DNA of 64,000 nucleotides from Adiantum capillus-veneris (Eukaryota; Streptophyta; Polypodiopsida; Polypodiales; Pteridaceae): assembly GCA_014529385.2 (NCBI GenBank), contig CM043960.1, forward strand, positions 33,023,396 through 33,087,395. The letters are read 5' to 3'. The first letter of the stretch is position 1. The number at the start of each line of letters is the position of its first letter. The translations under genes were made by a program, and so were the position numbers. The notes beneath the pieces were generated by a model, which had not been told where the DNA came from, did not search any database, and saw only the letters and a list, made by a program, of their open reading frames with translations. Shown one piece after another: positions 43,546 through 57,129 of the stretch.

Positions 43546-43929
43546 TTCCTACCATGTAAGCACTGCTACCTAGACTCTCGTGACTCAGAAATCCATGTGG
43601 CAGTGCTACATGGCTGATAGTGCCACATGGCTGACTTGCCATGTCAACAATGTTAGCTTGATTTTTGCAGTCTAGAAATCCACATGCTAGCAACAATGAC
43701 ATGATAGGTCTAATTGATGTGGTGCATGAAAATCCATTCGTAGCAATGATGTGGTGGCTAATTTTGGATCTTTTTGCCTTGCACTCCACTTTTAAACCTT
43801 TTTTTAAAAAAAATTGCATGGTACTACATGGATTTTTTCCCTATAAAAATTCACATGGCATCCACGTCATCCACAATGCAACGCAAGAGAGGGGCGAGAG
43901 ACCACACAAGGCAACAAAGCACAAGGAGA
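43546..43929. other. Unassigned DNA
   Basis: No gene. A GTGCCACATGGCTGA-type motif is repeated near 43600-43635. Confidence 0.5.
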
Positions 43930-44143
43930 GCAGCAACATGTAGATGAACAAGAGTATGCAAGGGAGTGCGAGTCATTGTGAGTGAGGGAGGTGCAAAAGG
44001 GATGAGGGGAGAGAGGGCAAGATGGAGAGGGAGTGCAATAGGGATGATTGAGAGGGAGCACAAGTGAGGGAGGCTTGGGAGAGATGGAGAGGGGGCCAAG
44101 GGGATGGGAGCACAAGTGAGGGAAGCTTCCTTGTGAATGGAGA

Positions 44144-44218
<75 letters not shown>

Positions 44219-44427
44219 GGAGAGGGAGAGAGGCGGCACAAGAAGAATAGAGAGGGCAAGAGGGAGGGAGAGATAGAGATAGGGAGAAGGATAGAGAGGG
44301 CAAGAGGGGGCATGTGAGAGATAGAGATGAAGGCAAGAGAGTGACAATGTTGAAAGACATAGAGAAGGCATGTGAGAGAGGGGGGGGGGGGGGCACAGAT
44401 AGAGAGAGACGATAGGGCGGAGATAGA

Positions 44428-44507
<80 letters not shown>

Positions 44508-44510
44508 CAA
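43930..44510. repeat. GA-rich low-complexity block
   Basis: (GA)n arrays at 44149-44215 and 44430-44503 lie within 500 bp of purine-rich, AGAGGG-type sequence. The long frames on both strands are artefacts of composition. Confidence 0.92.
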
Positions 44511-45599
44511 AGAGACGTTGGAGAGAATATTGTGGACAAGATAGGGAGGAGAGAGAGTTAAGAAAAATCAAAGAATTTTAGAAATAATCTAAAAGAATTA
44601 AAAAACAAAGAAGTATAAATATTTTTTAAAGATACTTTTATATTTTAAATTTCAAGAAATAGTTATTACAAACGGATATTCCAAATCTTTGATTATAGCT
44701 CTTATTAAATGCTTTAATTGGGTTATTTTATCCCTTGCCTCAATAGACCAAGCTAGCACTCTTTCTTGAGCTCATCCTCAATCTTGTTTTCAATCCACAC
44801 ACATTATCTTACTCCTTGTGCTAGCTAAATGTAATCCTTTATTGCGTTTCCTTGGAAACATTATCGATTTGATTTACTAACAATAAAGTCAAAGAAGTTT
44901 GAGGATTTGGAAGCAAGGGTTTAAATAGGAAAAGAGGACGAGGTACCAGTAATCGCCAATCAAAATGGACACTTATTCTTTGTGTTGAAGAGATCAATTG
45001 TACACACACTTATTAGTCATATGCGTGTATCAAATCATCTCCAAACATCAAATTCTCCAAGCAATTTCTCACAATAGATCATATGTAAGAGCATACACAT
45101 CAAGTATGCATATCAAAATTGAGTATGAACACGCCACAAAATTGCAGTTAAATATGTATTAACTTAAAGTTTACATTCAAAATCAGCACTTGCATACACA
45201 AGTGCAAAGCTTAAATAGCTCTCAAAGAGCATCATAGTCTCATGGACATGTTCAAAATCTCAATCTACATTATACTCACAGTATGGGCATCCACATGTTA
45301 TCGCTCCTACACAATTGCTTTGTTGTTGTTGCAACTACACTAAATCTATGTGGATTTTCAAAATTCTGGTGTACCAAAGCATGGACATGAAGTTGTATTC
45401 CATGAGGCTCATGAAGTAGTTGGCATTTTGCAAAAGATTAAATACCCTAATAGATATGTGCAAGAGGTCTTTGGTGGCCTACCGTTTTGAGAGATGATGT
45501 GATGCATGCTAAGCTCTATGATTCCTACCAAGGAGTCGGCCCAGCCAAGACCCGAAGATCGAAATGTGGCATTGCCCAATCTTACCCCTTGGACCATTT
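44511..45599. other. Unassigned AT-rich DNA
   Basis: No gene, repeat or regulatory pattern is recognised. Confidence 0.5.
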
Positions 45600-46160
45600 T
45601 AAAACAAGGGACGTGACTTAGAAGGACCATTCAAACCCTTGGCCTATCCAAGTGGGAATGTATATTTGGTAGTGGCTATAGATTATTGTACCAACTGGGT
45701 GGAAGCCAAATCCTTGAAGACAGAGGAAGTTGTGGGAGTAGCCATATTTTTTAATGAAAACATCATCACTAGTTTTGTTTCTCCATAGAGCTAGTGACCA
45801 ATCAAGGAATAGAATACCTGAATAAACCAATCCAAGAGTTCATGCATACAACATAATAGTGTACAAGAAGTCAACAGTGTATTATCTACAGGCCAATGGA
45901 CAAGCCAAATCTACAAATAACATCTTGGAAAGATTTCAAAAAAGATTGTAGAGCAACACCAAACTGATTGGGAGAAGAAATTGGATATAACATTGTGGGC
46001 CTTTTGGGAAACTGACAAAGCCACAACTGTGGATAGTCCTTTTTAGCTCGTATATGACATGAAGCAATAATGTTGATGGAGTACATTGTGTCAAAACTGA
46101 GGATTGCTATCAATGAGAGATTTTCTACTAATAAATTAGATCAGTAGAAATTGGAAAAGC
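45600..46160 (+). pseudogene. Ty3/gypsy integrase fragment, strongly decayed
   Basis: Across frames the plus strand reads VYLVVAIDYCTNWVEAKSLKT (first catalytic Asp region), ELVTNQGIEYLNKPIQEF (second Asp replaced by Asn), YYLQANGQAKSTNNIL (catalytic Glu replaced by Lys) and DWEKKLDITLWAFWETDKA. The order and spacing match the Ty3/gypsy integrase core. It is related to, but more damaged than, the copy at 33515. Confidence 0.85.
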
Positions 46161-48204
46161 TTTTGCAACTTGATGAAGATAGGATTTGTGCTTAGATGGT
46201 AAGTGACATCATTTAGCTCAAACAAAATTCATCTATTGAAATTTGAAGATCAAAGCACTAAACAAAGGATCGATAGCTCTTTTGTTCAATAACCAAGTCA
46301 AGTTGATGCCAGGTGATTGGTCTTGAGATTGATTAGCCATACTAAATTCACAAACCAAACGATTATGGCACTTTCCTTTCAAAGCAATTGGATGGTGCAC
46401 TACTAGTTACACCTAGTACTCGATATTGTTTGCACCCATATGATAGTCATATTCCAGAACCAAAGCCTAACTATCCATCCGATTAGGGATTTCATTAACA
46501 GGATTATGAACACACGAACATGTTAATCACATTGAGTGATCATGTTCTAAAACACGTGATCACATCAAATATTCACGTGATTTTCCTATTAACTTGCAAA
46601 ACTTATCCAAATCGATAAGGTTGCTTGGCTTTTGTGAATTCTTGGAGGGCCTATTGGGAATAGAAAAAATCCCAGTGGAGTATCTTTTTATAAAACAAAA
46701 GATTGATATTCATCCTTTTGACTACGCAAATCTCTGGTGTTGTGTCGGTACAATCAATTCTCCTTGTGAACTGACCTAAGGTTACTGAGTCACAAGTCCT
46801 AATACAAGGTTGGACATGATTCTTAATTTGGTAGCCACATCTTAAAAGATTAAAAGCCTTGGCCTAAGACAAAGTATGATGCTGAACAAATTGGGTCCCT
46901 CTAGGGTCATGCTCATTGCAACAAAGTGACTTGTCTATAAAGGGACTAAAGTTGGTTTAAAAGATGAGCATATACTAAAAAAAACCATTAGTCAAGGGTT
47001 GGATGTCATATACTAGTGTACCGCACATATAAAGGTCCTTGAAGTCTTGCATTTCACACTATCATAGGCTTTATTTGATGTATGTTGTTTGTCACTAAAC
47101 AATATGAGAGATTTCATCCTTAATCGGGTGGAAGCAGCTCTTATATATTTAATTGAATGTATGAGGGGGCTACAATCCTTGATTGGGTTAAAGTATTCCT
47201 CAAGTGTGTCATTCCATTGAAGATTTCATAGATGTTGTATTTTTTTATTACACTAGTTGTGTGAAATGTTGTTTTGTCTTACCATTGATGCATTGAATTA
47301 TATTCTTAGATACTGCACAAAGAGTTTTTATCCAAATTTGTATATATGCCAATATATTTATTTTTTTCACAATTTAGACATGGTAAGAAACTTTAGCGTA
47401 AATTTTTATTCAAAGTTTTGTTGTATGCATAATGTCGAATAGAAAGTGCATCATGTACTGTGAAAGATTATTGTTGCATGAGACTAAAATCATACATATT
47501 TTTGTTTGTGTATTGCAAATATTGAACATCGCTACCATGCCTAAGTTGATTATTCTTTGTTACCTTATGTTAATCTAACTTTGTATATATATAAAGTGAC
47601 ATTTTCTCAAACACTAATGTCGGTATATTTTGATATTATGATTGTTGCATGTGAAAACAATCAAGCAAGGAGTAAAATTTGTCACCATCAAGTAAAGACA
47701 ATGTGATTTTTACATAAGTTAATTATTGTTCGTAAATCACACAGTGTGTAAATTTGATTGCTCTTTTGATGAAATTCTTATTTTTAATATATTTTGAGAA
47801 GTAAAAAAATGTTTTTACAATTGAAATTATAGTTCTTATGCCTTCAATCTTTAATTGCAATCAATGGAAGAGAATGTCCGCACAAGTAGTACACAGTTAG
47901 GAAAGAAAAAAAAAACCCTTGTCAAAAAGTGGGATTTTGCAAACAACATATAGAGTCAATATGTAGAGTGGCAATAAACTATGCATGATCACAAAATCAA
48001 ATGAGGCTCCACGTATTAGGGAGGAGTTCAAGAAGAAGGGTGGCAAGAGACACCAAATAGAGAAATTCATTACACGAAGAGCAGACAGAGTTGAACTTTA
48101 GTCATATCAATCCTATGAACGAGCACTATAGAACAACTGCTCAAGAAGACACAATGTTCCTAGCAGTGTTTCTTCTAAGCATGACATTGAGGTTTAGATT
48201 GGGT
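46161..48204. other. Unassigned AT-rich DNA
   Basis: The first 300 bp may be the integrase tail (a GPFKAIG-like FPFKAIGWC block at about 46370). The rest shows no gene. Text at 47990-48100 (EAPRIREEFKKKGGKRH in one frame) may be a BED-finger relic of the hAT gene that follows. Confidence 0.45.
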
Positions 48205-48650
48205 AAATGCGACAGAGACCTCAGGCATTAGAAGAGGCACAAAATGTGCTTGCAAAAGCAATTTTCTTCATTGGAAGTGCATTAGTTATGGTTGAGAGCC
48301 ATCACTAGAAATATGCACGGAAGAAAATTGGTGAGTATGATCGAGGATTTTCAATCCCTTCATATCACACAATACGAAATGATCTCTTGGAAAAATGTTA
48401 CGTCAAAATCAAAGAGCGTGTTTTCAAAATCATTGTTAGCAATATGACTCTTTCAAGATGTACAATTGTCAGTGATGGTTGGTCTAATATTCAAAGAAGA
48501 CCTTTGATTAATGTTATGTTTGTGCTTCCAAGAGGAGAGACCCTCATAAAAGCTATTGACAATTTCGAGTCTTATTAAAAGTGGTTCTTATATTGCTGGT
48601 GTGTTGACCACTGTAATTAAAGAAATAGGTGGTAAACATCTATACTATAT
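48205..48650 (+). pseudogene. hAT transposase fragment (DUF659 region)
   Basis: The plus strand gives AKAIFFIGSALVMVESHH, then DRGFSIPSYHTIRNDLL and SRCTIVSDGWSNIQRRPLIN, the DUF659 block that opens the catalytic part of plant hAT transposases. After a stop and shift it continues SGSYIAGVLTTVIKEIGG. The first catalytic Asp (SDGW) is present. The remainder of the protein is missing downstream. Confidence 0.85.
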
Positions 48651-48944
48651 ATAATTGAGCTTAAAATTTTCAAGGAAGGAGAGGGCATCCATATGTCACT
48701 CTCTCCTTCATTTCAAGAACTTTAAGAAACATTTGGTAAAAAGTGGCTCTACTTTGCATTTTAAAGGCTGTAAAGAACACCAAGTACTATATGGCGTGAG
48801 CGTGGTTAAATGGGATCAAGGGTGGAGGTGACAAATCATGACATGCATGCATTGTAGACCATGCAATTAGCACCCAAATTTACAAATTAGCCTACACTTA
48901 CAAGGTAATGCATAGGAGTACCATGATCTTCAGCGAAAGCATGT

Positions 48945-49165
48945 GAGCGTGGTGGTTAGAGCCCATGCCTTGAATAGGGCAGGTCGTGGCTTTGACGTGC
49001 AAGGTGCAAAACAATCTTGACTAGCCCAAAATTACTTGTTGGTCCGAATTTACTTTCTTGCCTTGAATTTACTCGACAATCCAAATTCGACGGTCTGAAT
49101 GACCCCAAATGTCGATCGCATTGGGATATGCCCGGGCTAGATTGTGCGGAGCATAAAGAACTTCC
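48945..49165 (+). repeat. SINE-like, tRNA-derived head (candidate)
   Basis: GTGGTGGTTAGAGCCCATGC then GGGCAGGTCGTGGCTTTGAC resembles a tRNA D-arm/A-box and a weak B box. It is related to 17440. A CGCATTGGGATATGCCCGGG segment lies at its far end. Confidence 0.4.
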
Positions 49166-49398
49166 TTTTCCTCTCCAGCCTTAAAATTTGTACTTGAGCT
49201 TTAAAAAACGTAGAGCTGTCAAAGATTTCACGCATTGTATAATGTTGAGCTAAAATCTCGCACTTGGCACCTTCATATAATTCTCCTTCTAGCCCCGAGA
49301 ATGTGCACATTGCATATTGCAGCTTTGCATAAAGGGTCTAAGTCGAATGATCTCGGAGTCGATTGGCACTACTGACACCTTATGTGGGACAACATGAG

Positions 49399-49400
49399 CG

Positions 49401-49461
<61 letters not shown>

Positions 49462-49498
49462 TGCCAAAAATACTTTCCTAATATAAGAAATCTAAAAA

Positions 49499-49570
<72 letters not shown>
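49399..49570. repeat. (GA)n, poly-G and (GA)n cluster
   Basis: GA at 49399-49430, about 29 G at 49431-49459, and GA at 49503-49570. Confidence 0.97.
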
Positions 49571-49571
<1 letters not shown>

Positions 49572-51106
49572 ACTCGTGTCGAGACCCCATGGCGTCTGTG
49601 TTAGTTCCTTTTATCGCTTCTCCTCTCCATGCAACGAGATTGGCCTTGCGACTATGCTTTTTGGCCTTTCATTTGCCACACAAGTGGTGTCATCGGTGGT
49701 TCCTCTTCTTGCGCCTTGATCAACTACGTGATGGACGTTAGGAGCAGAGGAGGTCCTTCCTACACAGTCACAACATATCTTCCATTGGAATGCGTAAGCT
49801 CAAAGTTTTGAAATATAGAAATATTGTGGAAACTATTTAGTTCGCAAGGAAAAATGAAACCAATTATGTTACGTTTCCAAGCAAATAGACACCTGCTTAG
49901 AAGTGGAAGCAGGGCAAGTGTCTATGTGTTACTACCATAAGAAGATTAGGCCCTGATGGTATAGAAAGCCCTAAAAGAAAAAACTCATGTAATGAAGAGC
50001 GAGTTTAGACTCGGTTGGTGGGATATGAGGCATCTTTTGAAAAACTTGGAATTGTTTACAAACTAAGGACTATGAGCTCAATATTTAAGTGAAAAACCAA
50101 GTTTGGTTCCTACACGTAGGTACTATCTCAAGAAAGGGGAAGATAACTCAAAGATAATAGTAAGCTCGTGTATATATAAAAAGGGAACTGAGTAAAAGGG
50201 ATAGGGGATTAGGTAAGGTAGGGAGCTAACCAAAAAGACACCTTATATGGCACTATGCCAATATGTGAAAGAATAAGAAGGATTTCTCTATCAGTTATGA
50301 CAATATATAATATATAAGGGGTCCATGTGAGGCATGGAGACATATTCAAGCCAATAGTAAGGCCAATGTATTTTGATGTAGGCATAAGAGGGAAAACATA
50401 TGGCAAAGTAGGTTTGTCGTAGTTTAATTTATAATCAAAATGGACTAAATTGTAGCAAAGCGTGGATGTGCATGTCCATATAGACATAATAATTGAGTAC
50501 AATCCATCAAATGGATGGTGGCAAAGACAAATTCACAAAGGAGAAATGGTGGCAAGCTGATAAAGTTTGTGTTTGTTGCTTATCAAAGATACTATAGTGT
50601 GAGGAAGGTTTAGAATATTATTGGCATTGCATTAACATACGTGAATTAAATAAGCTAGTGGGAATCTAGGATCTGGATGTTTCACGAAGGATCATTGAGA
50701 TAGAACGCCAAAAAAAGAGTAGAACGCTAAACTCTACCATTGAGATATGAATCAGATAAAATAATAGGCTATTCATAGATATTGACAATATAGTAAGACC
50801 ATGCAACCCTCTAAAAATACCCTTTTCTCTTGCACATCTTCTTTCTTTACTATTAAACAACATAGTTGACAAGTTTCAGAGTGGTTCTTATAAAAAAATG
50901 AAGACATGTTTTTCTTTTTTTTTGAAACTTATTGCAACGGTGTAAAGTGAGAGCATAGGGAAATAGCATGCATCAGTCCCTTGGCATTGACATGATCACC
51001 ATCAAAATCTTACTTGGATATCAAAACATGGCCCCTTCATCACAAATGTGGTGACCGCCCATGCCAAGCAAGGTGCTCATATTGAAGCAATCACTACAAC
51101 ACTTTT

Positions 51107-51109
<3 letters not shown>
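49571..51109. other. Unassigned DNA
   Basis: No gene or repeat is recognised; only short frames are present. Confidence 0.5.

Positions 51110-51171
<62 letters not shown>
51110..51171. repeat. (GT)n(GA)n microsatellite
   Basis: About 28 bp of GT pass into about 34 bp of GA. Confidence 0.97.
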
Positions 51172-51173
<2 letters not shown>

Positions 51174-51174
<1 letters not shown>

Positions 51175-51362
51175 TTTGTTATTCTCTCTCTCAAAGAGAT
51201 TTAAACTAATGCTCATAATATGTTATTTATATTCTATCTCTCAAAAAGATTCAAACTAACGTTCATGATATTTGTTATTCTCTCTCTCAAAGAGATTTAA
51301 ACTAATGCTCATAATTTGTTATTTCTATTCTATCTCTCAAAAAGATTCAAACTAACGTACAT
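51174..51362. repeat. Tandem repeat, 96-bp unit made of two 48-bp halves
   Basis: ATTTGTTATTCTCTCTCTC starts at 51174 and 51270. Each unit holds two similar halves with TCTCTCAAA(G/A)AGATT(T/C)AAACTAA. Confidence 0.9.
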
Positions 51363-51368
51363 GATTTG

Positions 51369-51370
<2 letters not shown>

Positions 51371-51444
<74 letters not shown>

Positions 51445-51467
51445 ACACACATACACACACACACAAA
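51371..51467. repeat. (TC)n(AC)n microsatellite
   Basis: About 33 bp of TC pass into about 60 bp of interrupted AC. Confidence 0.97.
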
Positions 51468-51805
51468 ATGTGGTCAACATACAAAACACTCCTTGGCTGG
51501 CCCAACTTCATTGTACACACTACATAAGAAACATTACATAGAGCAAGCCACACCTTTAAGCTGGTGGTCACGCGAGGCACAATTATTAGTAATTAATTAT
51601 TGTGTCTATTGTGCTGAATTTCGACAAACTGAATGATTATTGAGCCTCCTCCATGGTCGCGCAAAAAGATTGAGCCAAAACTGAACTTGCAATGCTGCCA
51701 CCTGGCGGTCGAGCTCCAACCACGAGCCGCTAGTTGGGGCCTTGGATGCACCTCATGACAAAACGTCTGCTCTGCATGTGTTGCAGCTGCCATGGCCATG
51801 TAACT

Positions 51806-51809
<4 letters not shown>

Positions 51810-51853
<44 letters not shown>
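51810..51853. repeat. (TC)n microsatellite
   Basis: Forty-four bases of TC repeat. Confidence 0.97.
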
Positions 51854-51857
<4 letters not shown>

Positions 51858-52960
51858 GAGGTGCAGACAATGTCGTCACCATGCACAAGCTTAAAAAAAG
51901 ACAAAGGAAAAAGGTACAGGCGATAGACCTTTGGAACTATGCCGATTTTGGCATACTTACAAGAGCCTTGGCATAGTAGAACTGAGTTGCTTCACTCAAG
52001 AGGCTTAGTTATCCGCCCAACTTACTTATAATTGAGCCTCGTATGACCGCGCCCTAAAGTCAACTTTCTATAGTTGTTGCTAATTCATGATGCTAGGGAC
52101 ACCTAGGCCATGGGGCCTTGCCTTTGCTTTTAGAACCACAAAGCCCTTGGAGAACCCACGGTTTTGAGACTCTTCTTTTAAAATTGACCACAGCAACGCA
52201 CGGGTCACATACTAGTGTCATTTAATTAGTCATCGACAATGCAAAGAATTGTAAAAATATTGGTAATTAAAAAAAAAAATCTTTTCACAAATTTAAGTCA
52301 ATGGTTGCAATACACGCAATTTAAACTTGGTGCTAAAAGATTGGTATACTAGTAAAGAAACCACATGGTTTGCCAAAATATTTGACGTTGTGTATCAAAT
52401 TGCAAAGTTTACTTTGAAATGACAAAAAGTGCTTGATATATACAAGATGCGCATGTCAGTTATGCTAAAATGTCTTGGTGATAGTTTTCAAATTACTCAC
52501 ATGCATAACTTGGACAATGATTGCCTTTCCATTTTGGTTCATTAAATGTATATTGGGGGTGGGCAATTCAAATCTTTGTGGATTTTGAGAAACCTTCAAT
52601 TGAAATCCTAAAAGACTTTATCGGCATTAGCAAGATTAGATGCACAACAATTGTCGGCTTGGTCTACAATGTCTTAGGTTGACAAATTGGATTTGCTACA
52701 TCGGATGCAAGGATTAAATAATTACGCAATCATGTGAAATTTTATGTGATCACAATGTGTTATTATCACATTCATATAATTACCATTTAGATGATCACAT
52801 TTAAGCGTGTTTACGATGACCAAATAACCCATCAAAAGCCTGCTGAGAAACATAAAAAGTCATATCTCCCCCCCGAGAAAATAAATAAGCCCAACGGGTT
52901 CAATATAATATAAAATATGGGGCCCAAGTGGGCTCGTACAATCTCAATTTTAGAGCGGGG
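51854..52960. other. Unassigned DNA
   Basis: No gene is recognised. Several TGATCAC motifs near 52735-52800 echo 46520-46580. Confidence 0.5.
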
Positions 52961-52963
52961 TTG

Positions 52964-52972
52964 GGGGGGGGG

Positions 52973-53025
<53 letters not shown>
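52964..53025. repeat. Poly-G and (GA)n microsatellite
   Basis: About 10 G followed by about 50 bp of GA. Confidence 0.97.
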
Positions 53026-53027
<2 letters not shown>

Positions 53028-53906
53028 TACCTTCATAGATGCGTTAATAAGAGGGAGGCAGTCGTATGGGATCAGGCTCTACGTCACAATGCATGGTAGT
53101 AGCAAAGTAGCAGACTGCAGGACTCATGTACTGATGTGTACATTATGTGGTAGCCTGCCCTATTTCATAGTGCATGGTAATAGCGAGGTAGCTTGCTACA
53201 CAACGAGGGTGTGTATGTTAGTCGTTCTGTACAATGGTGCTTACCATGGGGTTATCACCTCGGTTATACGGGGAATATGGTGTCCTTGTGGTAAGCATTG
53301 GCTCATAGTATGGGTACTATACTTTGTAACGCGACCATACTAGTATCATTATGGTAAGTCACCTTTCCTTCCGGATGCAAAGGAAACATATGGGCATCAG
53401 TCGGTAACGCATCCATATGATGCTCATAAATTATAGAAGTCTTTAGATTCATGCGGCACTTGGTCGGTAACACGGCTAGAAAGTTTCATTTGTAGATGCA
53501 TGTATTTTATGTATACATGTAATGTTTAACTCATCGACTCGGCCATATGAAGGTCGTATAAATTATATGTGCATGTACATTCAATGTTTTCTTGAGTGCT
53601 ATGTACACGGACACACAAAATCCTTGGTCAGTAACACAATGGTGGAGAGTATTTCGTATACAAATTTATCGAGGTGTTCACTCAATAAAATTTTCTTATA
53701 TCACGTGCATTCACCAAAATGGATTTTAATTAGCCCTGATACCCCTTTTGTACACATATATCTGTAAATCTACAAAAAATTAAAATCCTTCTGTTGAATT
53801 CACATGCTATGTTACATTTACTTTAATGGACGCCCCGAGACAAACTTCCAGGATATCTACAAATGTTCATGTTGTTTATTTTTGTCAAAAAATCTTATAT
53901 CAAATC

Positions 53907-53909
<3 letters not shown>
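53026..53909. other. Unassigned DNA with weak internal repetition
   Basis: Segments with TGCATGGTARTAGC-ARGTAGC recur at about 53090 and 53172, and further TCGGTAAC(A/G)C motifs recur between 53400 and 53630. No gene. Confidence 0.45.
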
Positions 53910-53949
<40 letters not shown>

Positions 53950-53950
53950 T
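53910..53950. repeat. (CA)n(TA)n microsatellite
   Basis: About 32 bp of CA pass into a short TA run. Confidence 0.97.
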
Positions 53951-54230
53951 AAAGAGTCGTCATCATTATTTGTCAACTATCTCTTCATAGAGTGTTCATA
54001 ACTATACACAAGCAAATTTTTATTTTTTTTATAATATTAACTACAATAACCATACGCAAATAAAAAAATCAATCTTTAAAAGTCTATCATTCTCTTTCAT
54101 TTCATCTCTCTATTGTGTTAACAAATTTTTCATTAAAAAACTAAATATTTCATTCACAATATAATGCTTGTCTGTTTCCTGAAAATATTGAAAGAAGAAT
54201 ATCAATTCATCACAAAATAAAATTTGTCTA

Positions 54231-54233
<3 letters not shown>

Positions 54234-54272
<39 letters not shown>
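54234..54272. repeat. (TC)n microsatellite
   Basis: Thirty-nine bases of TC repeat. Confidence 0.97.
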
Positions 54273-54273
<1 letters not shown>

Positions 54274-55754
54274 AAGAGTACAAAACTTGTAATGAGCCAC
54301 AAACTGGCTGAAGCCAAAAAATGGCTCATATCAGAAGTCTAGTAAATGAAACATAAGTTTTGTATATAACATCAAAACCTCATAAAGCTTCTTATTTACG
54401 CGATTAAGATATGACACAAGTTTTCAAATACACAATTTACATTAAAAGCTCAAAACTAAAAAATGAGTTAACTTGGAGAAGAAATAAATTTTGACAGTCT
54501 TTGAATATAGGACAAAAAAGATTGGTATATCTATCGCATACCTATTGAGGGATTTTTCAAAGAACTTTGGGTGTGCTTAATGATGATTTGATTTACTTTC
54601 AAAAAAGATAGCAAAAAATTGTCTATTTTCACAAAATAGTTGTCAAAAATGGCCATGGAAAGACACTTATAGACCTTTACTTAGCTTTGTACTATTTTTT
54701 ATCAACTCACACTGAGTGAAGGGTATAATTTCCTAAAAGCATTTTTTATTTAGATAACTCACATAGAGTCACTGGATAATTTTTACAAAAGTCTCTAAAA
54801 GCCACAAAAGTGGCTATACATTTAAATAGAACTAGTGTTAACAATCAAAACGTCAACCAATGTCTTTCATAACATCTCCTTTTTAGGGTTTAGCTCATTT
54901 TTTCCAAGTGTGACATGTTTTAAATGTATATGGTTGGGAAGAGTGAACCAATGTATTTGATAAGCCTTATCGCTATGGTGTGACCAATGTCTTTGATTAT
55001 GTGACATGCACAAAATGTATATGATTAACCAATATATTTGATATATATCTTGTCGTTATAAATTGACTAATATTTTGATGATGTAACATGCATATATTCT
55101 ATTTGTTTGGAGCCTAGATGCACTATGCTAAACATTTGAATTGTTTTTTTTTTGGTCGCATGTAGAGATGACGCTTGAACGGAAAAAGGTTATCATGCGA
55201 TCAATTTTGCAAAGAGTACATACTAGCAATCTCAATATGTGTAGATGCCAAAATCCAGTAGATTAATGATTTTTTTTTTAAAGTACGGATTTCATTAGCA
55301 TTATGGGAAAGTACAGAGTGCAGGCTCCGTGAAGAAGCCCACCATGAGTTATTAATGACATCAGCTATCAGAGAATTTAATCCACATCACAAAATCAGAG
55401 CAGTGCTTGGTAGCATGAAGATATCTATATATTGTAGAGATTTGAAGGAAGAGGTTCCTCCCACATGCAATCTATGTTGCATTGTACGTTATACAGGGTA
55501 CATATAACAAGCTTTCATTGGGTGTATTATACAATCCTCCCAATTAAACGGACGTATTATACGGTGCTACATCAGCCAAATCATCGTTTTGTATAATTTC
55601 TTAGTAATTCAATCGAAATATAGTTTGATCAAAATATCGTTCAATTGAAAAAAAATGTTCTATATATAGTCATCCATTGCAAGTCTTTTACCATTGTGGG
55701 CATCTTTAGTGAAAATTTTTCCTTAAGTTCACCTCAAAGGTGAACTCTAAAACT

Positions 55755-55755
<1 letters not shown>
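54273..55755. other. Unassigned AT-rich DNA
   Basis: No gene or repeat is recognised. Confidence 0.5.

Positions 55756-55796
<41 letters not shown>
55756..55796. repeat. (AT)n microsatellite
   Basis: About forty bases of AT repeat. Confidence 0.97.
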
Positions 55797-55800
<4 letters not shown>

Positions 55801-55878
55801 CGAGATATTAATTAGAAATAAAGTCTGTTTTAGCAATAAATAAAAAGTTCAAACTTAAATTAGTAGTTACTTCTTTGT

Positions 55879-56130
55879 GTAGAGCCATGCTCACACTTAA
55901 AAGTAACTTAGGTAGACTTAGATCGTGATTGCTTGCCAAGTATAGAGCAATACTCACACTAGATGTTAGTTAGGTAGAATAGTACGCTTGCCTCATGTAG
56001 ATTTTGACTCACATTTTAAATTGATTTAGCTTTGGTAAATAAAAATTGCATGTCACGTGTAGAGCTTGACTCACACTAGACGTGATTTAAGTAAGTAGAA
56101 TAGTAATCGCTTGAGTAATTTAGGTAGGAT
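55879..56130. repeat. Tandem repeat, about 60-bp unit, four diverged copies
   Basis: GTAGAGC-TGACTCACACT-type starts recur at about 55879, 55939, 55997 and 56057, each followed by TTAGGTAGA-like sequence. Confidence 0.75.
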
Positions 56131-56770
56131 AAATAGAAATTACGTATATATAAAATATATTGTATATGGATAAATATATATAATACAAAAATACACGTTT
56201 AATTGTCTTTTATATGTTTAAAAATGATTAAATGGACATATAAATGCAATGTAGCATGCAATATAATCAAGGTGGACCTATGGAATAAGTAGTTGGAGGA
56301 ACAAAAGGTAAAGATAAAGAGTGGAAGTACAAGACCAATCCACTTTGCCAAAGCAAGTAAAGATGATGCAAGATGTGCAAGGAGCCATCTGTGGCATGTC
56401 AGAGATGTGTAGGGAGCCATCGATGGCATTTTAGATGCCAACGGCATGGGGAACAATCATACGCATAGCATTGAATGCTAATTGTACGCATTTGATTGGG
56501 CATTCTAGACAAAGCTCTAGTGAAAGATATCAATAATGGATTGGGTTCATTTGGTGTTTGCAACTTAACAATATTAAAATCATTTCTTTCTTTTCAAAGT
56601 ACATCATTTATGTCAACAAATGCTTCACGAGAAGGACGGAAGCAAAGTTTGACAAACATAGCAGGGCATGCAAACATTACATCCGTCAATTATTAGATGT
56701 ATTGGTTTCACCACAGAGACCACATGAATGACTTTTTCTCAATATTACAATGGAGGCTCTCTGGGAGATT
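56131..56770. other. Unassigned AT-rich DNA
   Basis: No gene is recognised. Short plus-strand frames at 56496-56696 lack support. Confidence 0.45.
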
Positions 56771-56924
56771 TGATGTGCCAAGGTGTGTTTCGATGCTACA
56801 TGCACATACTCCAATGTTATTGGAAGAAATTATCCCCAACAAATTTCAAAATTTGTTGGGGATAATTTCTTCCAATAACATTGGAGTATGTGCATGTAGC
56901 ATCGAAACACACCTTGGCACATCA
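56771..56924. repeat. Perfect palindrome, 76-bp arms with a 2-bp centre
   Basis: The left arm 56771-56846 starts TGATGTGCCAAGG. The right arm 56849-56924 is its exact reverse complement. Only CA separates them. No mismatch is visible, which is remarkable in a region of decayed sequence. Confidence 0.97.
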
Positions 56925-57129
56925 GAGATAGAACATGCTATCAATTTTTCATGCATTAGTGTGGACCCTATGGAAAACACTCACTCAACTCGCATTGTAC
57001 ATTGCGATCTATATCCATACAAAGTAATGTTAAATTTCACACAAGGAAATCAACCTTGCATTGGCATTGTCAACGTGGACATGATAATTTTTCAACCCTG
57101 TCTACTAATCATATGTTGTAAATTGTGCT

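Noticed and set aside
43851-44571. Minus-strand frames of 219 and 234 codons
   Set aside because: They are read through two GA/CT arrays and a purine-rich block; both frames stay open only because of the repeat composition.
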